NCBI RefSeq assembly: GCF_900232995.1
Contig: NZ_OCVX01000005.1
Span: forward strand, 80,413 to 144,412
Direction: 5' to 3'
DNA: 64,000 bases
Source of the DNA: Mycobacterium simulans
GTDB taxonomy: Bacteria > Actinomycetota > Actinomycetes > Mycobacteriales > Mycobacteriaceae
Positions 25,675 through 33,981 of the stretch are shown in pieces. The position numbers and the translations under genes are program-made. The notes below the pieces were generated by a model that was not told the DNA's origin, did not search any database, and saw only the letters and a list, made by a program, of their open reading frames with translations. Numbering within the stretch: the stretch's first letter is position 1; the number at the start of each line of letters is the position of its first letter.

Positions 25675-26535
25675 TCAGTCCGGGATGGGTTCCAGGCCGT
25701 CAAAGCGCGCTAGGGCCGCCAACAACTCATCGGCGATACCCGGCGCAGCCGCGACCACCACTGGCGCGCCGGTCACATTCTGCGCGGGCAACACAACCCG
25801 GGCTCCCGCCTCGGCCGCTATCAACGCACCTGCCGCGCAATCCCATACCTGCAGCCCGTGTTCGTAGTAGGCATCCAGCTGGCCGGACGCGACCATGCAC
25901 AAGTCCAACGCCGCTGAACCGATGCGACGCACATCGCGCACCACCGGCAGCATCCGGGCCAACAGCGCAGCCTGCGTAGTGCGGCGCTGCGGGGAGTACC
26001 CAAAGCCGGTGCCCAGCAACGCCAACGACAGATCGTCGACGCCGTTGCAGCGCAACGCGTGTGTGCCCTGCTCGTCGGTGACGTGTGCTCCCAGGCCGCT
26101 CGCCGCCGAATACACTTTGCCGGCGACGACGTCGGCGACCGCGCCGGCCATTGACACGCCACCAACCTGAGCCCCAATCGACACCGAATACGCCGGGATG
26201 CCGTAGACGAAATTCACCGTGCCGTCGATGGGGTCAAGCACCCAGGTGACCGCTTCGGCAGAGCTGGCCCCCAAATCGGCGGGCCCGCCACCCTCCTCCC
26301 CCAAGATCGGATCACCGGGCCGAAGCTGAGCCAACCGATCACGCAGCAGCCGTTCGGTCTCGGTGTCTACCACCGTCACCGGATCGGTAGGGGTGGTCTT
26401 GGTTCGCATCCAGCCAGTGTCGGTATCCGCGCCGAGCACCTCGGCGCGTCGAGACCGCACGAACGCAGCTGCCTCCGCCGCAAGGGTTTCCGCCACCGAG
26501 CGCAACGCCGCGGGGTCATTGTGGGGTGGTGTCAC
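25675..26535 (-). CDS. suhB: Inositol-1-monophosphatase family enzyme
   Basis: This 286-residue protein of the IMPase superfamily has the metal-binding signature WVLDPIDGTVNF around residues 105-116 and the second motif WDCAAGALIAAEAGA in the C-terminal third; GEEGGG is the upstream acidic motif. It dephosphorylates inositol-1-phosphate or related sugars and so may support phosphatidylinositol and mycothiol synthesis. The GTG at 26535 is used. It is convergent with cei. Confidence 0.9.
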   Translation of the reverse strand: MTPPHNDPAALRSVAETLAAEAAAFVRSRRAEVLGADTDTGWMRTKTTPTDPVTVVDTETERLLRDRLAQLRPGDPILGEEGGGPADLGASSAEAVTWVLDPIDGTVNFVYGIPAYSVSIGAQVGGVSMAGAVADVVAGKVYSAASGLGAHVTDEQGTHALRCNGVDDLSLALLGTGFGYSPQRRTTQAALLARMLPVVRDVRRIGSAALDLCMVASGQLDAYYEHGLQVWDCAAGALIAAEAGARVVLPAQNVTGAPVVVAAAPGIADELLAALARFDGLEPIPD

Positions 26536-26596
26536 AGGCCTATCGCATCACACGGCTTAAGGTGAGCGGACACCACAATCTCGCCGAGGAGCTTCG

Positions 26597-27379
26597 ATGA
26601 CCAGCACCGAGCCCGGGAACGGCACGCCGCAGCGCCGAGGGTTCGGCATTGACGTCGGCGGCAGTGGCATCAAGGGCGGCATCGTCGACCTGGACACCGG
26701 AGAGTTGATCGGTGACCGGCTCAAGCTGCTGACCCCCCAGCCGGCCACCCCGTCGGCGGTCGCCAAGACCATCGCCGAGGTCGTGCATGGGTTCGGATGG
26801 ACGGGACCACTCGGGGTGACCTATCCCGGCGTCGTTACCCACGGCATCGTCCAGACAGCGGCCAACGTAGACAAGTCCTGGATCGGGACCAACGCGCGCG
26901 ACGTCATCAGCGCCGAGTTGGACGACCAGCAGGTGACGATTCTCAATGACGCCGATGCGGCCGGGCTGGCCGAAGAACGCTACGGCGCCGGCAGGGACAA
27001 CACTGGCTTGGTCGTGCTGCTCACGTTCGGAACCGGGATCGGATCGGCGTTGATCCACAACGGGACGTTGATACCTAACACCGAGTTGGGTCATCTCGAG
27101 GTCGGCGGCAAGGAGGCCGAGCAACGCGCAGCGTCATCGGTCAAAGACCGCTACGACTGGAGCTATCAGAAGTGGGCCAAACAGGTGACACGCGTACTCC
27201 GCGCCATTGAAAACGCCATTTGGCCGGACCTGTTCATTGCCGGCGGCGGCATCAGCCGCAAGGCCGACAAATGGGTTCCGCTGCTGGAAAACCGCACCCC
27301 GGTGGTTCCCGCCGCATTGCAAAACACGGCCGGGATAGTCGGCGCGGCCATGGCTTCCGCGGCAGACGTGACGCACTGA
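26597..27379 (+). CDS. ppgK: Polyphosphate glucokinase
   Basis: This 260-residue ROK-type kinase has an N-terminal phosphate-binding loop GFGIDVGGSGIKGGIVDLDTG (14-34), a catalytic-region LNDADAAGLAEERYG and the GTGIGSALIHNG loop. Actinobacterial PpgK phosphorylates glucose from polyphosphate or ATP. Its gene lies just before sigA, as in M. tuberculosis. AGGAGC precedes the ATG. Confidence 0.94.
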   Translation: MTSTEPGNGTPQRRGFGIDVGGSGIKGGIVDLDTGELIGDRLKLLTPQPATPSAVAKTIAEVVHGFGWTGPLGVTYPGVVTHGIVQTAANVDKSWIGTNARDVISAELDDQQVTILNDADAAGLAEERYGAGRDNTGLVVLLTFGTGIGSALIHNGTLIPNTELGHLEVGGKEAEQRAASSVKDRYDWSYQKWAKQVTRVLRAIENAIWPDLFIAGGGISRKADKWVPLLENRTPVVPAALQNTAGIVGAAMASAADVTH

Positions 27380-27417
27380 ATTTTGCCCGCTCGGCCGGTA
27401 TAAGTGCCCAGTGAAGT

Positions 27418-27423
27418 TACAAT
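27418..27423 (+). promoter_or_regulatory. Candidate -10 element for sigA
   Basis: TACAAT is a strong TANNNT -10 element 134 bp upstream of the sigA GTG, implying a long leader. I see no convincing -35 at usual spacing, as is common in mycobacterial housekeeping promoters. Confidence 0.4.
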
Positions 27424-27556
27424 GGTCGTCGGCGGCCGCCCAACCGATAGCGCGCGAGTATTCACGCTGATATCAACGCCGACATTCGACATAGCAGACA
27501 CTTTCGGTCAAGCATGCCCAAACCCACCGGAAGTGAGTCCAACCGAAGGGGTGTAT

Positions 27557-29107
27557 GTGGCAGCGACCAAGGCAAGCCCGGCGACCGACGAAGCGGTGAA
27601 ACGCACCGCCACCAAGTCTCCGGCCAAGGCCCCCGCGAAGCGGACGCCAGCGAAGGCCGCCAATGGCTCTGCCCCGACAAAGCGGGCGACCAAGACAGCC
27701 CGGGCCGGTAAGTCCACTTCTGAAGACACCGCGACCGCCGACGCCCCGAAGAAGACCCGCAGTTCGGCCAAGGCCGCGGCAAAGGCACCCTCGGCCCGCG
27801 CGACAAAAGCAGCGGCGCCCAAGGATTCCGCGGAAGAGACCGCGACGGATGCCGACGCCGCCCTGGACGTCGCCGAGGACCTCGAGATCGAACCAGACAT
27901 CGATGTCGAGCCCGGTGACGAGCTCGACATCGATGCCGCCGACCTCAGTCTCGATGACCTCGAGGACGTAGCGCCCGACGCCGAGGACGCCGACCTCGAC
28001 GCGGGTGAGGCCGACGACGGCGACGACGTCGAGACCGCCTCGGCTGGCGGGGCCGGCGAGGCTGCCGCCGAGGAGGAAGAGGAAATCGCCGAGCCTTCCG
28101 AAAAGGACAAGGCCTCCGGGGATTTCGTTTGGGACGAAGACGAGTCCGAAGCGTTGCGTCAGGCGCGCAAGGACGCCGAGCTGACTGCGTCCGCCGACTC
28201 GGTTCGCGCCTACCTGAAGCAGATCGGCAAGGTGGCGCTGCTCAACGCCGAGGAAGAGGTTGAGCTGGCCAAGCGGATCGAGGCCGGTCTCTATGCGACC
28301 CAGTTGATGAGCGAGTTGAGCGATCGCGGCGAGAAGCTGCCCGCCGCCCAGCGCCGCGACATGATGTGGATTTGTCGCGACGGCGATCGCGCCAAGAACC
28401 ATCTGCTGGAGGCCAATCTGCGGCTGGTGGTTTCGCTGGCCAAGCGCTACACCGGCCGCGGCATGGCGTTCCTCGACCTGATCCAGGAAGGGAACCTGGG
28501 CCTGATCCGCGCGGTCGAGAAATTCGACTACACCAAGGGCTACAAGTTCTCCACCTACGCCACGTGGTGGATTCGCCAGGCCATCACGCGGGCCATGGCC
28601 GATCAGGCCCGCACTATCCGCATTCCGGTGCACATGGTCGAGGTGATCAACAAGCTGGGCCGCATTCAACGCGAGTTGCTGCAGGATCTGGGCCGCGAGC
28701 CCACGCCTGAGGAGCTGGCCAAGGAAATGGACATCACGCCGGAGAAGGTGCTGGAGATCCAGCAGTACGCCCGCGAGCCGATCTCGCTGGACCAGACCAT
28801 CGGCGACGAGGGCGACAGCCAGCTCGGTGACTTCATCGAAGACAGCGAAGCGGTGGTCGCCGTGGACGCGGTGTCATTCACGTTGCTGCAGGACCAGCTG
28901 CAGTCCGTGCTGGACACGCTGTCCGAGCGGGAGGCCGGCGTAGTACGGCTGCGGTTCGGTCTCACCGACGGCCAACCTCGTACCCTCGACGAGATCGGCC
29001 AGGTCTACGGCGTTACCCGCGAGCGCATCCGTCAGATCGAGTCCAAGACGATGTCGAAGTTGCGCCACCCCAGCCGTTCCCAGGTATTGCGCGACTACCT
29101 GGACTGA
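27557..29107 (+). CDS. sigA: Primary sigma factor SigA
   Basis: This 516-residue group-1 sigma-70 has a lysine/alanine-rich N-terminus (1-95), an acidic stretch (100-190), then conserved region 1.2 (ADSVRAYLKQIGKVALL), region 2 (NLRLVVSLAKRYTGRGM through STYATWWIRQAITRA), region 3 and region 4 with the helix-turn-helix TLDEIGQVYGVTRERIRQIESK. GTG 27557 is preceded by GAAGGGG and matches the M. tuberculosis start; it is about 12 residues shorter there, all in the variable N-terminus. Confidence 0.98.
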   Translation: MAATKASPATDEAVKRTATKSPAKAPAKRTPAKAANGSAPTKRATKTARAGKSTSEDTATADAPKKTRSSAKAAAKAPSARATKAAAPKDSAEETATDADAALDVAEDLEIEPDIDVEPGDELDIDAADLSLDDLEDVAPDAEDADLDAGEADDGDDVETASAGGAGEAAAEEEEEIAEPSEKDKASGDFVWDEDESEALRQARKDAELTASADSVRAYLKQIGKVALLNAEEEVELAKRIEAGLYATQLMSELSDRGEKLPAAQRRDMMWICRDGDRAKNHLLEANLRLVVSLAKRYTGRGMAFLDLIQEGNLGLIRAVEKFDYTKGYKFSTYATWWIRQAITRAMADQARTIRIPVHMVEVINKLGRIQRELLQDLGREPTPEELAKEMDITPEKVLEIQQYAREPISLDQTIGDEGDSQLGDFIEDSEAVVAVDAVSFTLLQDQLQSVLDTLSEREAGVVRLRFGLTDGQPRTLDEIGQVYGVTRERIRQIESKTMSKLRHPSRSQVLRDYLD

Positions 29108-29158
29108 GCTCACCGATCGGCTGGCGCGCCGCCGGCCGCGCTGGCCTAGTGTGACCGC

Positions 29159-29530
29159 ATGCCAGCCAGCCGTCACAACGTCTCGTCCGAATCCGACTTC
29201 GAATCGGCCGTCGGTTACTCGCGCGCGGTTCGTGTCGGCCCCCAGGTGGCGGTAGCCGGAACGACCGGCAGCGGCGACACCCTCGCCGCTCAGACTCGAG
29301 ATGCTTTGCGCCGCATCGAGATTGCGCTTCAACAGGCGGGCGCCACACTTGCCGACGTGGTCCGGACCCGTATCTACGTGACCGACATTTCACGCTGGCG
29401 TGAGGTCGGTGACCTGCACGCAGAGATCTTCGGCGACATCCGTCCGGTGGCCACCATGGTCGAGGTTTCGGCACTGATCGCTCCCGAACTATTGGTGGAG
29501 ATCGAAGCCGACGCCTACCTAGGGTCATAG
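29159..29530 (+). CDS. RidA/YjgF-family protein (Rv2704-like)
   Basis: This 123-residue protein of the Rid family has the C-terminal pattern VRTRIYVTDISRWREVGDLHAEIFGDIRPVATMVEV and an arginine (R105 region) that in RidA deaminates reactive enamines/imines. The start ATG 29159 follows a poor ribosome site; the M. tuberculosis version is annotated somewhat longer. It runs into the convergent DUF952 gene. Confidence 0.85.
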   Translation: MPASRHNVSSESDFESAVGYSRAVRVGPQVAVAGTTGSGDTLAAQTRDALRRIEIALQQAGATLADVVRTRIYVTDISRWREVGDLHAEIFGDIRPVATMVEVSALIAPELLVEIEADAYLGS

Positions 29531-29887
29531 GGAGCTTGGGTAGACCGGCGGGAAGGTGCCATCAGCCGCCGGTGGGTAGGCAACGACCCGGATCACAGCA
29601 CGCACCGGCAGCGGGCCGTACAGATGTGGAAACAGCATCGAGTCTGGATCCGTTGGCACCCCCGGCTCCCAACGCACAGGTGAGTCAAGCGCCGTCGGAT
29701 CGATGTCCAGCCGAACCAGGTCACCGCGGCCGCGGTAGAGCCGGTTGGCCGGCAGATGTACTTGCGCGGGCGTGGACAGGTGGATGAACTCGTCCCCGGC
29801 CTCGGGCAGGATCCCGCCGCGACGGCGCGCACGCGACCAATCCTGGATCCCACACAAATGCACCAAGACGTCTGAAGTCGCGCACAT
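29525..29887 (-). CDS. DUF952 family protein (Rv2705c-like)
   Basis: This 120-residue protein has the DUF952 pattern LVHLCGIQDW and GDEFIHLSTPAQVHLPANRLYRG, and a C-terminal EPGVPTDPDSMLFPHLYGPLP. The ATG at 29887 begins directly before the conserved region; the longer frame to 30016 is not supported. It overlaps the end of the Rid gene by 6 bp, convergently. Function unknown. Confidence 0.82.
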   Translation of the reverse strand: MCATSDVLVHLCGIQDWSRARRRGGILPEAGDEFIHLSTPAQVHLPANRLYRGRGDLVRLDIDPTALDSPVRWEPGVPTDPDSMLFPHLYGPLPVRAVIRVVAYPPAADGTFPPVYPSSL

Positions 29888-30014
29888 CGTAGCCAGGATG
29901 CCGGACTTTCCAGTCGAAGACGCGTGAGAAACGACACACCCGATAACGGTCGGGGAACAAGGCGAAAACCCTGAGCGTCTGACAGAGTTGAACACACGCC
30001 AGAACGGAGAAGCC

Positions 30015-30200
30015 ATGAACGCAACTCTGACCGGTCCCGAGCTGACCAGAGCAGACCGCTGCGACCGCTGCGGTGCGGCGGCGCGGGTGCGGGCAAAGCT
30101 GCCTTCCGGAGCCGAGCTTCTGTTCTGCCAGCATCACGCCAACAAGCACGAGGCGAAACTGATCGAGTTGGCCGCCGTCCTGGAGGTCAGCGGTCAGTAA
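30015..30200 (+). CDS. Small zinc-finger-like protein (DUF7455-type)
   Basis: This 61-residue protein has a CDRCGAAAR-xxx-LLFCQHHANKHE arrangement (CxxC with CxHH), which looks like a zinc-binding domain. It is preceded by GGAGAA 6 bases before the ATG. Small actinobacterial proteins of this type are often missed in annotation; H37Rv has an opposite-strand call here as I recall. Role unknown. Confidence 0.72.
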   Translation: MNATLTGPELTRADRCDRCGAAARVRAKLPSGAELLFCQHHANKHEAKLIELAAVLEVSGQ

Positions 30201-30263
30201 TATGCCGAACTCGCCCGGCCGCAATCTCGGCGGCGCGCGCAATCTTCGGTAATGCTGGACGGG

Positions 30264-31238
30264 ATGACCGACCAATCCGCCAAACCGTCCCGCCACCATA
30301 TCTGGCACATCAGCAAGAGGACGCTCGCTAAGAGCTGGGACGACTCAATATTTTCGGAGTCGGCGCAAGCGGGTTTTTGGTCGTGCCTGTCGCTCCCGCC
30401 GCTGCTGTTGGGGATGCTGGGCAGCTTGGCTTACGTCGCGCCACTGTTCGGCCCGGACACCTTACAGGCCATCGTGAAAAGCACGCTCTCCACCGCCCGC
30501 AGCTTCTTTTCCACCAGCGTGGTCAACGAGATCATCGAGCCCACGATCCGCGACATCACCGCCACGGCCCGCGGCGAGGTGGTGTCGCTGGGATTCTTGA
30601 TCTCCTTGTGGGCGGGATCTTCGGCTATCTCGGCATTCGTCGATGCTGTGGTGGAGGCCCATGACCAGACTCCGCTGCGCCATCCAGTGCGCCAGCGATT
30701 CTTCGCGCTGTTCCTCTACGTCGTGATGCTGGTGTTCCTGGTGACGGCCGCGCCAGTGATGGTCGTGGGTCCGCGCAAGGTGAGCGAACACATCCCCTAC
30801 AGCTTGGCCAACATACTGCGCTACGGCTATTACCCCGCGCTGATTATGGGTCTGCTGCTCGGCGTGGTCATCTTGTACCGGGTGTCGCTGCCGGTTCCGC
30901 TGCCGACGCATCGGCTGGTTCTCGGCGCCGTGCTGGCGATAGCGGTATTCCTGATCGCCACGCTGGGCCTGCGGTTCTACCTGAGGTGGATCACCAGCAC
31001 GGGCTACACCTACGGCGCGCTGTCCACGCCGATCGCGTTCCTGTTGTTCGCCTACTTCGGCGGTTTCGCGATCATGCTCGGCGCCGAACTCAATGCCGCC
31101 ATACAGGAAGAATGGCCGGCACCGGCGACGCATGCCCACCGGTTGCGCAAATGGCTGCAGGCACGCACCGGCATCGGCGCGCCGACCATGTCTTCGACCG
31201 CGCAACAGAACCCCGTCGCGCCCGAACCGCCGGCGTGA
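30264..31238 (+). CDS. YihY/BrkB-family membrane protein (Rv2707-like)
   Basis: This protein of about 324 residues has six hydrophobic segments (for example WSCLSLPPLLLGMLGSLAYVAPL and YPALIMGLLLGVVILYRV) and a family-typical PIAFLLFAYFGGFAIMLGAELNAA near the end. ATG 30264 matches the H37Rv length; 30252 is an alternative. Function is not established; the family was once annotated as ribonuclease BN. Confidence 0.85.
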   Translation: MTDQSAKPSRHHIWHISKRTLAKSWDDSIFSESAQAGFWSCLSLPPLLLGMLGSLAYVAPLFGPDTLQAIVKSTLSTARSFFSTSVVNEIIEPTIRDITATARGEVVSLGFLISLWAGSSAISAFVDAVVEAHDQTPLRHPVRQRFFALFLYVVMLVFLVTAAPVMVVGPRKVSEHIPYSLANILRYGYYPALIMGLLLGVVILYRVSLPVPLPTHRLVLGAVLAIAVFLIATLGLRFYLRWITSTGYTYGALSTPIAFLLFAYFGGFAIMLGAELNAAIQEEWPAPATHAHRLRKWLQARTGIGAPTMSSTAQQNPVAPEPPA

Positions 31239-31478
31239 TCAGCCCTTCTTGAGCCTGTCGTAGATCTGCTTGCAATCCGGGCAAACCGGAGAGCCCGGCT
31301 TGGCGGCCCGGGTGACCGGAAACACCTCACCGCACAACGCGACCACGTGGGTGCCCATCACCGCGCTTTCGGCGATCTTGTCCTTCTTGACGTAGTGGAA
31401 GTACTTGGGAGTATCGCTGCCGGTCCCGTCGTCGACGCGTTCGTCGGTGTCGGTGCGTTCGATCGTCTGGGTCTGCAT
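31239..31478 (-). CDS. DUF3039 zinc-binding protein (Rv2708c-like)
   Basis: This 79-residue protein has a CGEVF and CPDCKQIYDRLKKG arrangement typical of the actinobacterial DUF3039 zinc-ribbon family. ATG 31478 (MQTQTIER) is chosen at the family-length start; an earlier ATG gives three extra residues. It is convergent with the BrkB-family gene. Confidence 0.82.
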   Translation of the reverse strand: MQTQTIERTDTDERVDDGTGSDTPKYFHYVKKDKIAESAVMGTHVVALCGEVFPVTRAAKPGSPVCPDCKQIYDRLKKG

Positions 31479-31500
31479 GCATAACATTGTGCCCCCTGGC

Positions 31501-31557
31501 CCCGATGGTGGCGACCCGCTTCGCCCGGCTCCCGCCGCGCTCGCGATCGCCACTGAC
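31501..31557. repeat. Dispersed ~57-bp repeat, copy 2
   Basis: This stretch begins CCCGATGGTGGCGACCCG and ends GATCGCCACTGA. It resembles the segment at 250-309 in the same orientation, in the gap between the DUF3039 and DUF3099 genes. No coding potential is apparent. Confidence 0.5.
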
Positions 31558-31598
31558 TCGCCCCAACCGGAATCGATCCGATGTGGGACAGTGGAGTA

Positions 31599-32006
31599 AT
31601 GAAGCGCGGCTCCGGGCTGAGTTTCGACGGCTTCGACGACACGGGCCGCCCGATACTGATCACCGCCGCTGAGCCCTCATATGAGGTACAGCATCGCGCG
31701 CGGGTGCGTAAGTACCTCACCTTGATGGCCTTCCGGATTCCTGCGCTCATCCTTGCCGCTGTCGCTTACGGCATCTGGCACAACGGCCTGATCTGCCTGC
31801 TGATCGTCGCCGCCTCGGTGCCGTTGCCGTGGATGGCTGTACTGATCGCCAACGACCGCCCGCCGCGTCGCGCCGATGAGCCTCGCCGATTCGAAGAGTC
31901 CCGGCGGCGCACCCCGTTGTTCCCGACCGCAGAGCGCCCGGCACTCGAGCCTCGGCGCGACCCCACACCGCATTCGGACTCAGGCGGCTTCGAGAGCCAG
32001 GGATAG
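31599..32006 (+). CDS. DUF3099 membrane protein (Rv2709-like)
   Basis: This 135-residue protein has two hydrophobic segments (about 45-85: IPALILAAVAYGIWHNGLICLLIVAASVPLPWMAVLIA) followed by a basic, proline-rich cytoplasmic tail. It matches the DUF3099 type found upstream of sigB. The ATG 31599 is used; a role is unknown. Confidence 0.8.
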   Translation: MKRGSGLSFDGFDDTGRPILITAAEPSYEVQHRARVRKYLTLMAFRIPALILAAVAYGIWHNGLICLLIVAASVPLPWMAVLIANDRPPRRADEPRRFEESRRRTPLFPTAERPALEPRRDPTPHSDSGGFESQG

Positions 32007-32108
32007 TCAGAGTTCCGGCCTAACCGGTCGCCGTCCGCACTTCTCAGGACATTCTCAGGTCGTCGGCACATCTCCGCACGTCACGCGGTGTGAGATGGCG
32101 GCCGGGTG

Positions 32109-32135
32109 GGAACTCTAGGCCCAGGTGTCGCGTTG
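32109..32135 (+). promoter_or_regulatory. ECF-type promoter of sigB
   Basis: GGAAC at 32109-32113 and GTT at 32132-32134 with an 18-base spacer match the consensus for SigE/SigH/SigL-class ECF promoters. The sigB ATG is at 32172, giving a leader of about 30 bases. M. tuberculosis sigB is known to be transcribed by such factors. Confidence 0.7.
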
Positions 32136-32171
32136 AACGACGTGACACAACAAGCCAATCGGGAGGGCGCT

Positions 32172-33143
32172 ATGGCACAGCCCACAGTAAGGGCCACCAC
32201 CAGCCGGGTTGAGGGCGATCTGGATGCTCAAAGCCCCGCAGCGGATCTGGTGCGCGTATATCTGAACGGCATCGGCAAGACGGCGTTGCTCAACGCCGCG
32301 GGCGAAGTCGAGTTGGCCAAGCGCATTGAGGCCGGGCTGTATGCCGAGCATCTCCTGGAAACCCGGAAGCGCCTCGGCGAGAACCGGAAACGCGATCTGA
32401 TGGCCGTGGTGCGCGATGGCGAGGCCGCACGCCGCCACCTGCTGGAGGCAAACCTGCGGCTGGTCGTTTCGCTTGCCAAGCGCTACACGGGTCGGGGTAT
32501 GCCGTTGCTGGACCTCATCCAGGAAGGCAACTTGGGCCTGATCCGCGCGATGGAAAAGTTCGACTACACAAAGGGATTCAAGTTCTCGACGTATGCCACC
32601 TGGTGGATCCGTCAGGCGATCACCCGCGGTATGGCCGACCAGAGCCGCACTATCCGGCTCCCAGTTCACCTCGTCGAACAGGTCAACAAGCTGGCCAGGA
32701 TCAAGCGTGAGATGCACCAGAACCTGGGCCGTGAAGCAACCGACGAGGAGCTCGCCGCCGAATCCGGCATCCCGATCGACAAGATCAACGATCTGCTCGA
32801 GCACAGCCGCGACCCGGTGAGCCTGGACATGCCGGTCGGCTCGGAAGAGGAAGCTCCTCTGGGTGATTTCATCGAGGACGCCGAAGCCATGTCCGCCGAG
32901 AACGCGGTCATCGCCGAACTGTTGCACACCGACATCCGTAGCGTGCTGGCCACTCTCGACGAGCGCGAGCATCAGGTGATTCGGTTGCGCTTCGGTCTGG
33001 ACGACGGCCAGCCACGCACCCTGGATCAGATCGGCAAGCTGTTCGGTCTGTCCCGCGAGCGGGTTCGCCAGATCGAGCGAGACGTGATGTGCAAGCTGCG
33101 TCACGGCGAGCGTGCTGATCGACTGCGGTCTTACGCAAGTTGA
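32172..33143 (+). CDS. sigB: Principal-like sigma factor SigB
   Basis: This 323-residue group-2 sigma factor is the same length as that in M. tuberculosis. It lacks the long N-terminus of SigA and has the same region 1.2/2/3/4 order, with a terminal DVMCKLRHGERADRLRSYAS in which a cysteine replaces the usual serine. SigB controls stress and stationary-phase genes. The GGAGGG ribosome site precedes the ATG. It is followed by a strong hairpin and then ideR. Confidence 0.97.
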   Translation: MAQPTVRATTSRVEGDLDAQSPAADLVRVYLNGIGKTALLNAAGEVELAKRIEAGLYAEHLLETRKRLGENRKRDLMAVVRDGEAARRHLLEANLRLVVSLAKRYTGRGMPLLDLIQEGNLGLIRAMEKFDYTKGFKFSTYATWWIRQAITRGMADQSRTIRLPVHLVEQVNKLARIKREMHQNLGREATDEELAAESGIPIDKINDLLEHSRDPVSLDMPVGSEEEAPLGDFIEDAEAMSAENAVIAELLHTDIRSVLATLDEREHQVIRLRFGLDDGQPRTLDQIGKLFGLSRERVRQIERDVMCKLRHGERADRLRSYAS

Positions 33144-33188
33144 GATGACCTGCCGAGGTCGGCAAGAATAACTTGTTAGAAGACGGTG

Positions 33189-33212
33189 TGCCCGCCGCGA
33201 GAGCGGCGGGCA
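33189..33212 (+). terminator. Intrinsic-terminator-like hairpin downstream of sigB
   Basis: The arms TGCCCGCCGC and GCGGCGGGCA pair perfectly across a GAGA loop. There is no U-run, as usual in GC-rich mycobacterial terminators. It lies 46 bp after the sigB stop and 79 bp before ideR. Confidence 0.65.
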
Positions 33213-33290
33213 TACTGCTGCGGTGGAGCGTTTTGGCGAACCACTCACGCGGCTGGCGAAGTAGACTCGGCGGCAACGGAGGATGGGTGA

Positions 33291-33980
33291 ATGAACGAGC
33301 TGGTTGATACCACCGAGATGTACCTGCGGACGATCTACGACCTCGAGGAAGAGGGCGTGACGCCGCTGCGTGCCCGGATCGCCGAACGACTGGAGCAGAG
33401 CGGGCCGACCGTCAGCCAGACCGTATCCCGGATGGAGCGCGACGGGTTGCTCCGCGTAGCTGGCGACCGCCATCTGGAGCTGACTGACAAGGGCCGGGCG
33501 CTGGCCATCGCGGTGATGCGCAAGCACCGCCTTGCCGAGCGGTTGCTGGTCGATGTCATCGGGTTGCCGTGGGAAGAAGTGCACGCCGAGGCATGCCGGT
33601 GGGAGCACGTGATGAGTGAGGATGTCGAGCGCCGGCTGGTTAAGGTGCTCAACAACCCCACTACATCCCCGTTCGGCAACCCGATTCCGGGCCTGCTGGA
33701 CCTTGGCGTGGGCCCGAAGTCCGGCTCCGACGACGTCAACCTGGTGCGGCTGACCGAGTTGCCCCCAGGTTCGCCGGTAGCGGTCGTCGTCCGCCAGCTC
33801 ACCGAGCATGTTCAGGGCGATATTGACCTGATCACACGGCTGAAAGACGCCGGCGTCGTGCCAAACGCGCGGGTGACCGTCGAAATCGGCCCGAACGGGG
33901 TGACGATCCTCATCCCGGGTCATGAGAACGTCACCCTGCCAAACGAAATGGCCCACGCCGTCAAGGTCGAGAAGGTCTGA
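33291..33980 (+). CDS. ideR: Iron-dependent regulator IdeR
   Basis: This 229-residue DtxR-family repressor has an N-terminal winged helix (TEMYLRTIYDLEEEGVTPLRARIAERL, SGPTVSQTVSRMERDGLL), a dimerisation and metal-binding domain (AEACRWEHVMSEDVERRL, containing the Cys/Met/His/Glu metal ligands) and an SH3-like C-terminal domain. With Fe2+ it represses siderophore synthesis and activates storage. It lies just after sigB, as in M. tuberculosis. Confidence 0.97.
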   Translation: MNELVDTTEMYLRTIYDLEEEGVTPLRARIAERLEQSGPTVSQTVSRMERDGLLRVAGDRHLELTDKGRALAIAVMRKHRLAERLLVDVIGLPWEEVHAEACRWEHVMSEDVERRLVKVLNNPTTSPFGNPIPGLLDLGVGPKSGSDDVNLVRLTELPPGSPVAVVVRQLTEHVQGDIDLITRLKDAGVVPNARVTVEIGPNGVTILIPGHENVTLPNEMAHAVKVEKV

Positions 33981-33981
33981 C

